DNA of 64,000 bases. Origin: an uncultured Bacilli bacterium (GTDB lineage: Bacteria; Bacillota_I; Bacilli_A; RF39; UBA660). Position numbers and translations under genes: made by a program. This document shows positions 1 to 11,065 of the stretch, one piece after another. Location: assembly GCA_934149465.1 (NCBI GenBank), contig CAKPEZ010000004.1:36853-100852 (forward strand), written 5' to 3'. Every line of letters starts with the position of its first letter. The first letter of the stretch is position 1. The notes under the pieces were generated by a model that did no database searches, had not been told where the DNA came from, and saw only the letters and a list, made by a program, of their open reading frames with translations.

Positions 1-41
1 AATATAATTTTTTTTATAATATTAAAGATTTTTTTTAGCAT
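1..41 (-). CDS. start of an unidentified gene downstream of recR (runs off the window)
   Basis: On the minus strand an ATG at 41-39 follows a GAGGTG ribosome binding site (56-51) by nine bases. It opens a frame without stops to the window edge, reading M-L-K-K-I-F-N-I-I-K-K-I-I. In Bacillus subtilis the gene after recR is yaaL (DUF2508), so that is a possible identity, but only 13 codons are visible and the product cannot be named. Confidence 0.35.
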   Translation of the reverse strand, partial: MLKKIFNIIKKII

Positions 42-83
42 AATAACATACACCTCATTACAAAATATGAGATATATTTCTAT

Positions 84-680
84 TTATGATAATTCTTTTC
101 TCTCATCTATAGCAAGTTCTAAAGTCATAGAATCAATATATTCCATATCAGTTCCAATAGGAATACCAGAAGCTAATTTAGAGACTTTAATAGAACGATT
201 ACTCAAAAGCTTTTTGATATATTGCATAGTAGTCTCACCTTCGATATTTGGTCTTAATGCTAAAATAACCTCTGAAACGTCATTTTTTTCAATTCTATCA
301 AGTAATTGACCTATCTTAATATCATTAGGTCCAATACCATCTAACGGTGAAATAAGACCATCTAAAACGTGATATACGCCATTATATGCCCCTATCTTTT
401 CAAAAAGCATAACATCCTTAGCATTTTCTACAACAAAAATAACTTTATGATTACGTGAATCATTTTTACAAATAGCACATAAATCTCCATCAGCAAGATT
501 ATTACAAACTAGACATCTACCAAGATTATCCCTAGCTGATATTATTGCATCTGAAAATTCTGTTAATTTCTCTTTATCAAAATCTATCAAACTAAATGTC
601 ATTCTTTCAGCTGTCTTATCACCAATACCAGGAAATTCTTTAAAGCATTCAATTAAATCTCTTAAACATTTAGGATACAT
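84..680 (-). CDS. recR: recombination mediator protein RecR
   Basis: RecR works with RecO and RecF to load RecA on gapped DNA. The 198-residue length is normal for the family. Visible in order: an N-terminal helix-hairpin-helix (about residues 8-28, with FPGIGDKTAER), a four-cysteine zinc finger (C56, C59, C68, C71), and a Toprim domain from about residue 78 with the family signature PNIEGE at about 144-149. The start codon shares one base with the ebfC stop, so the two are translationally coupled. It is the fourth gene of a tadA-dnaX-ebfC-recR series, as in Bacillus. Confidence 0.97.
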   Translation of the reverse strand: MYPKCLRDLIECFKEFPGIGDKTAERMTFSLIDFDKEKLTEFSDAIISARDNLGRCLVCNNLADGDLCAICKNDSRNHKVIFVVENAKDVMLFEKIGAYNGVYHVLDGLISPLDGIGPNDIKIGQLLDRIEKNDVSEVILALRPNIEGETTMQYIKKLLSNRSIKVSKLASGIPIGTDMEYIDSMTLELAIDERKELS

Positions 681-985
681 TATAATAACCCAGAAAGTCC
701 CTTACCGTACTTACCTATCTTTGCTTCTTTATCACTATCAACTTTCTTAACTGCATCATTAAATGCTATCATAATCATATCTTCAAGCATTTCTAAATCA
801 TCATTTTTTAATTCTTCTTTATTATTAATAGTAAGCTTAACTATTTCTTTTTTTCCATTTAAAATAACTTCTACTAAAGAAGATTTTCCTTCATATTGAC
901 TCTTTTCTAAATTTTCTTGAGTTTTCTTTAACTCATTTTGCATTTTTTGAGCCTCTCTAATTATATTTTGCATATTCATATTCAT
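680..985 (-). CDS. ebfC: nucleoid-associated protein, YbaB/EbfC family
   Basis: Small DNA-binding protein of the YbaB/EbfC family, typically encoded between dnaX and recR, as here. The 101 residues contain the family pattern: a Met/Gln-rich amphipathic N-terminal helix (residues 1-30), a central beta region with GKKEIVKLTI, and a C-terminal helix ending in a flexible Gly-rich tail. It starts 18 bases after the dnaX stop, behind an AAAGGA ribosome binding site. Two further ATGs at codons 3 and 5 are possible starts. Its role in the cell is not well established beyond DNA binding. Confidence 0.93.
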   Translation of the reverse strand: MNMNMQNIIREAQKMQNELKKTQENLEKSQYEGKSSLVEVILNGKKEIVKLTINNKEELKNDDLEMLEDMIMIAFNDAVKKVDSDKEAKIGKYGKGLSGLL

Positions 986-1003
986 ATTTTTTCATTCCTT
1001 TCA

Positions 1004-2665
1004 TTATCTATATTCGATCATATCACTACCAAAGGTAGAAATCAAATCATCAAGATCATTCTTTTCATTATTGATATTTTCTTGTACTTTTTCTTTTTTT
1101 AGGGAATATTTTATTCCATTTTTGATATTTTTAATATATGCTTCCCTCTCTTTTAACCATTCTTCTTGGGTAAGCGCTACACATTTATATAAAGATCCAA
1201 GCACATTATTTAAAAAATTAGTTACATCTTCCATCTCCAAATTTACTCGATCAACTACTGAAGAATAATTACCAAGTAATATCAAATACTCATCACCAGC
1301 AACCAAAACAGAAGTATCTTTTAAAATCCCCGCGATTACTCCATAAGTCTGATCAAGTAAATAATCATTTATTTTATTCCAATTACTTCTAATAGATTTT
1401 AATATTTCCTTATTAGCCGTTGCAAAAGCATTGTTTATCCTAATTTCAACTTCATTTTGAGTATTTTTCTTAACATTTTTCTTTTCTTCTTTTACTACAT
1501 TAAAATTACTTTGGTTATCATTAATAATATTTTTTGCTTTCACTGGTTCATTACTAGTTTTCTCACTAGTATAGTTTGAATCAGTTTTATTACCAAGCTT
1601 ATCAGAAATTTTCAAAAAGAAAACCTCTAATATTATTAATGGAAAATTAGATAACCTAACATTATTAATGATCTCATTTAATTCTTCCAAAAAATCATAC
1701 AATTCAAAGTCTGAATATAGCTTATTTATTTCATCTATTTTCTCTTTTTTATCAAGCATCATCTTTTGAACATTAGTATTTCGGCATAAAATTGCATCTT
1801 TTATAAAAATAAGTAATTCTTCTGAGAATCTTAGTATATCCTTTCCATTTTTATCAAGAATATCTAAAAAGTCTAAGATATTCATAGTATCATGATGTTT
1901 TATATCAACCATTAATTTATTCATTTCTATATATGAAACTGTACCATTTATTTCATGAACATCACAAACAGTAATGGAATCATCTTTATATGCAGTTAAT
2001 TGATCTAATAAATTAATTGCATCACGCATTCCACCGTCAGACAAACGGGCAATTTCATAAATTGCATCATCAGAAATCACTATATTTTCTTTAGAAGCAA
2101 TAAATTTAAGTCGAGAAAACATATCGTCCATACTTAACTTAGTAAACTGAAATTTTTGACAACGAGACGCTACCGTTATTGGTATTTTATGAAGTTCTGT
2201 AGTTGCTAAAATAAAAATTGCATGGGCAGGTGGTTCTTCTAAAGTCTTTAAAAGGGCATTAAAAGCACCTGTTGTAAGCATATGAACTTCATCTATTATA
2301 TATATTTTATATTTACTTTTTGTTGGAACAAGACTTACTTTATCACGTAACTCTCTTATTTCATCCACTCCATTATTAGAAGCTGCATCTATTTCAATAA
2401 CATCTTCATTTAAAGAAACTCCACGAAGGCAATTTTCGCATTTTCCGCAAGGTTCTCCATCAACCGGATTCTGACAATTGACCATTCTTGCAATAAGCTT
2501 GGCCATTGTTGTTTTACCAGTACCCCTTGGACCTGCAAATAAATATGCATGGGAGATCTTATTACTAGCAATTGCATGTTTTAAAACCTTAACAACTTTA
2601 TCTTGACCAACTACATCCTCAAAACTTGATGGTCTATATTTCCTATACAATGCCAAATATGCCAT
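1004..2665 (-). CDS. dnaX: DNA polymerase III subunit gamma/tau
   Basis: Clamp-loader ATPase subunit. The AAA+ core is evident: the conserved start ALYRKYRPSSFEDVVGQ, Walker A GPRGTGKT (about residues 45-52 from this start), a zinc module with four Cys (about 64-79), Walker B with DEVH (about 125-128), and the sensor region LATTELHKIP. The C-terminal third is charged and poorly conserved, as expected for tau. I chose the ATG at 2665 because an AGGTG ribosome binding site precedes it at proper spacing. A GTG three codons upstream (2674) overlaps that site. About 553 residues. Confidence 0.96.
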   Translation of the reverse strand: MAYLALYRKYRPSSFEDVVGQDKVVKVLKHAIASNKISHAYLFAGPRGTGKTTMAKLIARMVNCQNPVDGEPCGKCENCLRGVSLNEDVIEIDAASNNGVDEIRELRDKVSLVPTKSKYKIYIIDEVHMLTTGAFNALLKTLEEPPAHAIFILATTELHKIPITVASRCQKFQFTKLSMDDMFSRLKFIASKENIVISDDAIYEIARLSDGGMRDAINLLDQLTAYKDDSITVCDVHEINGTVSYIEMNKLMVDIKHHDTMNILDFLDILDKNGKDILRFSEELLIFIKDAILCRNTNVQKMMLDKKEKIDEINKLYSDFELYDFLEELNEIINNVRLSNFPLIILEVFFLKISDKLGNKTDSNYTSEKTSNEPVKAKNIINDNQSNFNVVKEEKKNVKKNTQNEVEIRINNAFATANKEILKSIRSNWNKINDYLLDQTYGVIAGILKDTSVLVAGDEYLILLGNYSSVVDRVNLEMEDVTNFLNNVLGSLYKCVALTQEEWLKEREAYIKNIKNGIKYSLKKEKVQENINNEKNDLDDLISTFGSDMIEYR

Positions 2666-2691
2666 TCTTATCACCTGTCTTCGTCTTCTTA

Positions 2692-3126
2692 TTATAACAT
2701 AACATCTTTACTTTTTTCACGTTTTTTAGCAAAAAAATCTTGCAAAATTTTCAAGCATTCTGTATTAATATTTGAATATTCTGAAATATCAGTTTTTTCG
2801 AACAAATGTTCGTTGTATTTGCTTTTTATTGCATAGATCACTTTTTTTATTCGAGCTTCTGCGATCGCTCCCTTACACATAGCACATGGTTCCAAAGTAA
2901 CATACATAACACAATCATCTAATCTCCAGCTTTTTAGTTTTGAACAGGCCTTTTTTATAGCGATCATTTCTGCGTGTTTCAAAGCGTTTTGAGTTTTTTC
3001 TTTTTGATTATAACCTCTTCCTACAATTTTATCTTTATAGACAATCACTGCGCCTATTGGTACTTCATTCAATAAATAAGCTTTCTCAGATTCCTTTAAA
3101 GCCAATTTCATATATTTTTCTTCCAT
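2692..3126 (-). CDS. tadA: tRNA-specific adenosine deaminase (A34 to inosine)
   Basis: Zinc-dependent deaminase that makes inosine at the wobble position of tRNA-Arg(ACG). The 144 residues carry the catalytic H51-A-E53 and the zinc ligands P-C81-A-M-C84, plus the family's N-terminal helix and VPIGAV strand. Length is normal. A GAGAGGG ribosome binding site precedes the ATG. It heads the tadA-dnaX-ebfC-recR group. In Bacillus the SRP RNA gene sits between tadA and dnaX, while here it lies upstream of tadA. Confidence 0.95.
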   Translation of the reverse strand: MEEKYMKLALKESEKAYLLNEVPIGAVIVYKDKIVGRGYNQKEKTQNALKHAEMIAIKKACSKLKSWRLDDCVMYVTLEPCAMCKGAIAEARIKKVIYAIKSKYNEHLFEKTDISEYSNINTECLKILQDFFAKKREKSKDVML

Positions 3127-3164
3127 ATATTAATAACCCTCTCTTTTTTATTTTTTTTGATCTA

Positions 3165-3180
3165 TGTTTCACGTGGAACT
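3165..3180. promoter_or_regulatory. parS site 1 (ParB binding)
   Basis: TGTTTCACGTGGAACT has the central CACGTG and matches the Bacillus-type parS palindrome with two differences. ParB (gene at 54002) is expected to load here. Confidence 0.85.
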
Positions 3181-3239
3181 TAATAGTTTTGTATACATCA
3201 CTTTGTATTAGTTTGAAGATCTTTGAATTTATTCTGTTA

Positions 3240-3255
3240 TGTTCCACGTGAAACA
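3240..3255. promoter_or_regulatory. parS site 2 (ParB binding)
   Basis: TGTTCCACGTGAAACA is a form of parS found in Bacillus subtilis (one base from the perfect palindrome). Confidence 0.92.
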
Positions 3256-3279
3256 TATTATAATTTCAACTATAAAAAA

Positions 3280-3352
3280 GGCGCACACAATAGGTGGCTA
3301 TTAAAGCTGCTGTCTTCCGACTCTGACTTGGTTCTAGCACTATTGTTGCGCC
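3280..3352 (-). ncRNA. ffs: signal recognition particle RNA (small 4.5S type)
   Basis: On the minus strand the 73-base unit begins GGCGCAAC and ends GTGCGCC. The outer ends pair, and the conserved SRP apical region is present: GTCAG, then CGGAAG, then CAGCAG. This is the Ffh-binding asymmetric loop and GGAA tetraloop. A run of T follows directly, forming the terminator. The RNA is short, lacking the Alu domain of Bacillus and Clostridium SRP RNAs. The strong promoter just upstream supports an independent gene. Confidence 0.93.
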
Positions 3353-3358
3353 GATATA

Positions 3359-3387
3359 ATTATATAATACTTTCTTTTTTTTAGCAA
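3359..3387 (-). promoter_or_regulatory. SRP RNA promoter
   Basis: Minus strand: -35 TTGCTA (3387-3382), 17-base spacer, perfect -10 TATAAT (3364-3359). Transcription would start at the first G of the SRP RNA (3352), seven bases downstream. Confidence 0.85.
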
Positions 3388-3468
3388 CTATTATTAATTA
3401 AACAACTATGTTTTAAGAAAAACATAAAACAAATTTAGTAAAAATAATAAAATAAAGCAGATCTTTTA

Positions 3469-3484
3469 TGTTTCACGTGGAACA
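3469..3484. promoter_or_regulatory. parS site 3 (ParB binding)
   Basis: TGTTTCACGTGGAACA, the exact reverse complement of parS sites 2 and 4. Confidence 0.92.
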
Positions 3485-3541
3485 TTATTTTTTTTTATTG
3501 CAGTTCCATTATTTATCTATAGTTCAAAGGATCGATCATTA

Positions 3542-3557
3542 TGTTCCACGTGAAACA
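3542..3557. promoter_or_regulatory. parS site 4 (ParB binding)
   Basis: TGTTCCACGTGAAACA, identical to site 2. It lies directly downstream of the gyrA terminator. Confidence 0.92.
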
Positions 3558-3590
3558 TAAAAAAAGAATAGTACTTTTTTCACTATTCTT
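3557..3590 (-). terminator. gyrA terminator
   Basis: Minus strand: a stem GAATAGT/ACTATTC (3588-3582 with 3572-3566), whose 5' arm contains the gyrA stop codon, is followed by a T run. Confidence 0.8.
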
Positions 3591-6039
3591 CATTTATAGT
3601 ATCAGTTACTGCATCTAAATCTTCTGTATAATTTCGTTCAACAATGGAAGTTGATGCTATTTTATTATTATCTTTTAATTGAATTAAACGAACACCCTGA
3701 GTAACACGATTCATCGTAGAAATCTTATCGACATTAAGACGAATAACAAGACCACCAGTAGTAATAATAATAATATCTTCTGAGTTATCGACAGTTTTGA
3801 AAGAAACTATTGAGCCGTTTTTTTCAGTAACACTTAATGTTTTAACTCCTTTACCTCCACGATTTGTAATACGATACTCACTAATAGGAGTCTTTTTGCC
3901 ATAACCATTATCAGTAATTACTAATACATCTTGAAGATCACTAGCAATTTCCATACCAACAAGAATACCGTCACCTAAATTAATACCACGTACTCCAGCA
4001 GCAGAACGTCCCATAACCCGAATCGTTGATTCATTAAAACGAACCATTCTACCATTAGAAGAAGCCATCAAGATATCGCTAGAACCTTCTGTTTTTCTTA
4101 CAGAAATAAGTTCATCATTATCTTTTAAAGTAATTGCAATCTTTCCATTATTACGAATATTTTCAAATTCTTCAATAGAAGTTCTCTTAATCAAGCCTTG
4201 TTTTGTTGCAAAAACAAGATATCGACAGGCATCATCATTGCTTACCTTTAACATAGCAGTAACAGATTCACCTTTATCTAAACTCAACAAATTAATAATA
4301 GGCAATCCCTTAGACTGACGACTATATTCAGGAATTTCATAACCTTTTACACGATATACCTTACCTTTGTTAGTAAAGAATAACAAGTAATTATGAGTAG
4401 TTAAATTGATCATTTGTTCGACAAAATCTTCTTCATTAGTAGCCATTCCTTTAATTCCAACGCCCCCACGATTTTGTGCCTTATAAGTATCGACAGGCAA
4501 GCGTTTGATATAACCTTTATTTGTTAAAGTAATAACAATATTATCTTCAGGAATTAAAGATTCATCTTCAATATATTCGATAGCAGTCATATCAATATGA
4601 GTACGACGCACATCACCATATCTTTGCTTAATATCTAATAATTCTTGTTTAATTATAGCAAGAACTTTATCATCACTAGCCAAAATTGACTTATATTCAG
4701 CAATTGCTGCTAATAATTCAGCTAATTCATTCTCTATCTTACTACGCTCTAGCCCAGTTAAACGACGTAACTTCATTTCAAGAATAGCATCAGTTTGGAC
4801 ATCACTTAAACCAAAAGTTGACATTAATTTTTCTTTAGCTTCATCATCGCTTTGAGCTTCTTTAATAATCTTAATAACTGCATCAATATTATCAAGAGCA
4901 ATCTTTAAACCTTCTAAAATATGAACTCTTTTCTCGGCTTTGTCTAAGTCATACTTAGTACGACGAATGATAATTTCTTTTTGATAATCGATATATTTAG
5001 AAATTATCTCTTTCAAATTAAGAGTTCTTGGTTGATTATGATCTAACATCAAGAAAATAATACCATAAGTCGTTTGAAGTTGAGTATGTTTATATAAATT
5101 ATTTAAAACTACATTAGCATTAGCTTCTTTCTTTAAAGTTATTACTATTTTAATACCATTTTCAAGATTTGTTTCTTCATGATAATCAGCTATTCCTTCT
5201 AATACTTTATCACGAACCAATTCAGCAATTCTAGTTTTTAACTCATGTGTATTAACACCATAAGGAATTTCAGTAATTACTATTAAATGCCTATCACGAT
5301 GTTCTTGAACTTCAGCCTTACATCTAATAGTAATAGTTCCACGACCTGTTTCATAAGCTTTTTTAATACCACTATTACCTAAAATAATAGCTCCAGTTGG
5401 AAAATCTGGCCCCTTTATATAATTCATTAATTCAGGAATTGTAATATCAAAATTATCAATATATGCAACGCAACCATCAATTACTTCCGATAAATTATGT
5501 GGAGGAATATTAGTAGCCATACCTACTGCTATTCCCATAGTACCATTTACTAAAATGTTAGGAAATCTACTTGGCAAAACAGTTGGTTCTTTTTCTAGCT
5601 CATCAAAATTAGGAGTAAAATCAACAGTATCTTTATTAATATCTCTCAATAATTCCAAAGAAATTTTTGATAAACGAGACTCGGTATAACGCATTGCAGC
5701 AGCACCGTCACCATCCATATTACCAAAATTACCATGACCATCTACTAACATATAACGATAACTAAAATCCTGTGCCATACGAACCATAGCTTCATAAATT
5801 GAAGAATCACCATGAGGGTGATATTTTCCCATAACATCTCCGACTATTCTAGCACATTTACGATGTGGTTTATCCGGAGTATAACCAGATTCATACATAG
5901 AATATAAAATACGGCGATGTACTGGTTTTAAACCATCACGCAAATCAGGAAGTGCTCTAGAAACGATAACACTCATTGAATATTCAGTAAACGATTTTTT
6001 TACTTCTTCTACTATATTGCATTTTTCTAATCTATCCAT
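3583..6039 (-). CDS. gyrA: DNA gyrase subunit A
   Basis: Breakage-reunion subunit of DNA gyrase. From the chosen ATG (6039) the protein is 818 residues. Visible: the GyrA N-terminus with [16 protein letters not shown], the quinolone-determining region [10 protein letters not shown] (Ser79 and Glu83 correspond to E. coli Ser83 and Asp87, i.e. wild-type-like), the catalytic Tyr in AAMRYTE (Y118), a long coiled coil, and C-terminal beta-pinwheel repeats including the gyrase box QNRGGVG. The start is set by AGGAGGTG eight bases upstream, overlapping the gyrB stop. An upstream in-frame start (6084) would lie inside gyrB. Operon with recF and gyrB. Confidence 0.97.
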   Translation of the reverse strand: MDRLEKCNIVEEVKKSFTEYSMSVIVSRALPDLRDGLKPVHRRILYSMYESGYTPDKPHRKCARIVGDVMGKYHPHGDSSIYEAMVRMAQDFSYRYMLVDGHGNFGNMDGDGAAAMRYTESRLSKISLELLRDINKDTVDFTPNFDELEKEPTVLPSRFPNILVNGTMGIAVGMATNIPPHNLSEVIDGCVAYIDNFDITIPELMNYIKGPDFPTGAIILGNSGIKKAYETGRGTITIRCKAEVQEHRDRHLIVITEIPYGVNTHELKTRIAELVRDKVLEGIADYHEETNLENGIKIVITLKKEANANVVLNNLYKHTQLQTTYGIIFLMLDHNQPRTLNLKEIISKYIDYQKEIIIRRTKYDLDKAEKRVHILEGLKIALDNIDAVIKIIKEAQSDDEAKEKLMSTFGLSDVQTDAILEMKLRRLTGLERSKIENELAELLAAIAEYKSILASDDKVLAIIKQELLDIKQRYGDVRRTHIDMTAIEYIEDESLIPEDNIVITLTNKGYIKRLPVDTYKAQNRGGVGIKGMATNEEDFVEQMINLTTHNYLLFFTNKGKVYRVKGYEIPEYSRQSKGLPIINLLSLDKGESVTAMLKVSNDDACRYLVFATKQGLIKRTSIEEFENIRNNGKIAITLKDNDELISVRKTEGSSDILMASSNGRMVRFNESTIRVMGRSAAGVRGINLGDGILVGMEIASDLQDVLVITDNGYGKKTPISEYRITNRGGKGVKTLSVTEKNGSIVSFKTVDNSEDIIIITTGGLVIRLNVDKISTMNRVTQGVRLIQLKDNNKIASTSIVERNYTEDLDAVTDTINEE

Positions 6040-6052
6040 AAATACACACCTC

Positions 6053-9088
<3,036 letters not shown>

Positions 9089-9104
<16 letters not shown>

Positions 9105-9131
9105 AATTTAGTCATATTTCCACCTTACCAT
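9089..9131 (-). other. two overlapping mini-ORFs in the recF leader
   Basis: Minus strand. An ATG at 9131 with AGGAGT nine bases upstream encodes a 7-residue peptide, M-V-R-W-K-Y-D, stopping at 9108, three bases before the recF TTG at 9104. A second ATG at 9115 encodes M-T-K-F-W-L-L-N, and its TGA overlaps the alternative recF TTG at 9092. They could feed ribosomes to recF by reinitiation, or be chance. Confidence 0.3.
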
Positions 9132-9160
9132 ATCACAAGTACTCCTCTATACATACTAAA

Positions 9161-9169
9161 ATTATAGCA
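9161..9169 (-). promoter_or_regulatory. promoter for recF-gyrB-gyrA
   Basis: Minus strand: extended -10 TGCTATAAT (9169-9161) with no good -35. Transcription would start near 9154, after the comK terminator. Confidence 0.6.
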
Positions 9170-9183
9170 TATAAATAGCAAAA

Positions 9184-9236
9184 ATAAAAGAAAAAAGAAG
9201 ATCTTTTACGCTAAAAGTTTCTTTTTTCTTTCCATT
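9184..9236 (-). terminator. comK terminator
   Basis: Minus strand: a purine-rich arm of about 13 bases at the end of comK pairs with a TTCTTTTTTCTTT arm that runs into further T residues. The stop codon is in the loop. Confidence 0.6.
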
Positions 9237-9661
9237 ATTGCCATATGCAATTTTAAAGCTCTAGTCATTTGATTATCAAATATATTGGCAGATATTGGAA
9301 TCTCAAGAGAAGTCCCATCATTAAAGAAAATAAGGGTTTTTCCATCTAAATCTATATATTTTATAACATTATTGTAGCTAATCCAACAACAAGTCAATAA
9401 TCTAGGTGAAGAAGTAGGAAAAAATATTATTTCATTAAGTTCTTCAATAATAATTGGTACTTTGGAATTTATATTAATCATTGATTTAGTACCATCAACT
9501 CTACCATCATAACTACTACCAAAAAAATTGCAAGAATCTTTAATTATTTTAATACTATTTTTAAAGACATAAAAATTTTTGTTTTTTTCATAGACTTTTG
9601 TCTTTTCGGCATTTATTGGTATTATTGCAATAGTATTTTTATTTATTTCGTAATTATTCAA
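9206..9661 (-). CDS. comK: ComK-family competence transcription factor
   Basis: ComK is the master activator of competence genes in Bacillus and Staphylococcus. The match is by recall of the B. subtilis protein: the N-terminal Y-E-x-N followed by an I-A-x-x-P strand, S-C-N-F-F-G-S-S-Y-D-G-R (about 43-54), I-I-F-F-P-T-S-S, C-W-I-S (about 92-95), an N/D-G-x-x-x-E/I-P-I-S block and an F-x-N-Q helix all align in order. At 151 residues it lacks roughly the last 35-40 residues of B. subtilis ComK, the part tied to oligomerisation and MecA-dependent turnover. The start is taken at the TTG at 9661, eight bases after AAAGGAGG; a TTG at 9667 is too close to it. The gene is bracketed by terminators, so it is transcribed alone. 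Confidence 0.85.
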   Translation of the reverse strand: MNNYEINKNTIAIIPINAEKTKVYEKNKNFYVFKNSIKIIKDSCNFFGSSYDGRVDGTKSMININSKVPIIIEELNEIIFFPTSSPRLLTCCWISYNNVIKYIDLDGKTLIFFNDGTSLEIPISANIFDNQMTRALKLHMAIMERKKKLLA

Positions 9662-9706
9662 AACCAAAACCTCCTTTCTTTGAGTAGATATTAAAGCAAA
9701 AAGAAA

Positions 9707-9733
9707 TGTCGAAATTTGTCAAATTATGTCGAA
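9707..9733 (-). repeat. three 10-bp-spaced TGTC(G/A)AA repeats upstream of comK
   Basis: TGTCGAA, TGTCAAA and TGTCGAA start at exactly 9707, 9717 and 9727, one helical turn apart, upstream of an extended -10-like TGCTTTAAT (minus strand, about 9698-9690). The spacing suggests an activator binding array controlling comK. No known box was matched. Confidence 0.5.
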
Positions 9734-9744
9734 AAAGATAAAAA

Positions 9745-9780
9745 TTAAAAAATCTCATCCAAATAAAGATGAGATTTTTA
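9745..9780 (-). terminator. dnaN terminator
   Basis: A perfect 12-bp stem (9748-9759 with 9768-9779), AAAAATCTCATC and its complement, with an 8-base loop. It ends in T on either strand. It separates dnaN from comK. Confidence 0.9.
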
Positions 9781-9784
9781 ATAA

Positions 9785-10900
9785 TTAGTAAGTTTTTATT
9801 GGTAGAATTAATTGTATCAATGATGAATCTTCACTAGAATTAATAATAATTGGACTGCTATCATTAATCATATTAATAGTTACTTTTTTAGTAGTAAAAC
9901 TCTTTAAAGCATCTAACATATACTTAGAACTAAATGAAATAGCGATTTCATCAGCACATTCTATTGCTTCTTTTTCTTCTACTTTACCTATTTCTGGGGA
10001 ATTAGAAGATATAACAAGCATTCTATCTTTTATTGTAAGTTTAACAATATTTTTATCTCTATCACTAGTAAGTAATGACGCTCTATCGATCATGTTATAT
10101 AAATTACTTAAATCTAATTCACAAGAAATTTTAAAAGTTGTCGGAATTATATTAGATGTAGCAGGATAAGTTCCATTTAATAAGCGAGATTGAAATAAGA
10201 TATTTTTATATTTAAATAAAACTTTATTATTAAAAATATGCATTTCAATATTTTCTTTATCATCTAGTAATACTTTAGATAATTCCATTAAGTTTCTAGC
10301 TGGAATTACAATATTAATATCGTTATCAACAGTTGTGTCGATATCTATATTTTTCTTAGCTAGTCTATACGAATCAGTTGCAATTACTTCTAATAAAGTA
10401 CTATTTATTTTAAAATTAATACCTGTTAATAATGGTCTTGCTTCATTAGTACTAGTAGCAAAAAATGTTTGATTAACTAAGTTTTTAACAGTTTGTGTAT
10501 TCAAAACTATTGGCTCTTTTTGAAGTTCTAAATATAAATTAGGAAATTCTTCGGGATCAATACCATTTAAATTAAATTCAGAATTTTCATTTTTTATTAC
10601 CATCTTATATCCATCATTTACTTCTATACTAATATTACCATTAGGAAGTTTTCTAATGATTTCTACAATATATTTACCATTAATTACAATGCTACCAAGT
10701 TCTTCTATTGACTCAATATCACTTTGTGGTATAAATGTTTGAATAGATAAGTCAGTATCACTAGCACTTAAATATAAACCATCTTCCTTTAAGTCAAATT
10801 TTATACCTACTAATATAGGAATTAAATTTTTACTAGAAATAGCTTTTGAAGTATTAGTCAAATTTTCTAGTAGTTTTTCTTTTTTAATAATTAATTTCAT
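9785..10900 (-). CDS. dnaN: DNA polymerase III sliding clamp (beta subunit)
   Basis: Processivity clamp, 371 residues, three repeated clamp folds. Recognised by the N-terminal M-K-L-I-I-K-K-E-K-L, the segment NGKYIVEIIRKLP, the ATDSYRLA motif in domain 2, and the C-terminal peptide-binding region ending I-Q-L-I-L-P-I-K-T-Y. The ATG follows GAAGGA. It lies downstream of dnaA, separated by 165 bases of DnaA boxes that probably also hold its promoter. Confidence 0.97.
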   Translation of the reverse strand: MKLIIKKEKLLENLTNTSKAISSKNLIPILVGIKFDLKEDGLYLSASDTDLSIQTFIPQSDIESIEELGSIVINGKYIVEIIRKLPNGNISIEVNDGYKMVIKNENSEFNLNGIDPEEFPNLYLELQKEPIVLNTQTVKNLVNQTFFATSTNEARPLLTGINFKINSTLLEVIATDSYRLAKKNIDIDTTVDNDINIVIPARNLMELSKVLLDDKENIEMHIFNNKVLFKYKNILFQSRLLNGTYPATSNIIPTTFKISCELDLSNLYNMIDRASLLTSDRDKNIVKLTIKDRMLVISSNSPEIGKVEEKEAIECADEIAISFSSKYMLDALKSFTTKKVTINMINDSSPIIINSSEDSSLIQLILPIKTY

Positions 10901-11065
10901 GTTATTCCTTCTTTCTTATTTTTTTATTTATATATATATTAATTATTATTATACTGTCGATAAGTGTCGATAACTCAGTAAATCCTTTATTTTTCAAGGG
11001 TTATTTTACACATTAGCCTGTTCATAACTCTGTTCATAAGTGTCTAGTTATCGACAGGGGCCTGT
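10901..11065. other. dnaA-dnaN intergenic DnaA-box cluster (part of oriC)
   Basis: Six 9-mers matching TTATNNACA: TTATCGACA on the minus strand at 10955-10963 and 10965-10973 and on the plus strand at 11048-11056; TTATGAACA on the minus strand at 11019-11027 and 11031-11039; TTATAGACA on the minus strand at 11063-11071, overlapping the dnaA stop. A minus-strand TATAAT (10953-10948) sits directly beside the first two boxes, as for a dnaN promoter that DnaA could repress. Its -35 is poor. Confidence 0.75.

Larger units (their letters stand above)
3127..3582. other. 455-base intergenic region with SRP RNA gene and four parS sites
   Basis: This gene-free stretch between tadA and gyrA (both leftward) contains the SRP RNA gene with its promoter, four ParB-binding parS sites in two pairs (3165 and 3240; 3469 and 3542), and the gyrA terminator. 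Between 3400 and 3468 I see only AT-rich sequence with no recognisable element. Confidence 0.85.

Noticed and set aside
67..309. Rightward frame over recR and similar frames opposite real genes
   Set aside because: Antisense to conserved genes, with no ribosome binding site or family resemblance. The same applies to other opposite-strand frames across the window.
1004..2665. Programmed frameshift in dnaX making a short gamma form
   Set aside because: I did not identify a slippery heptamer with a following stem, and Bacilli generally make tau only.
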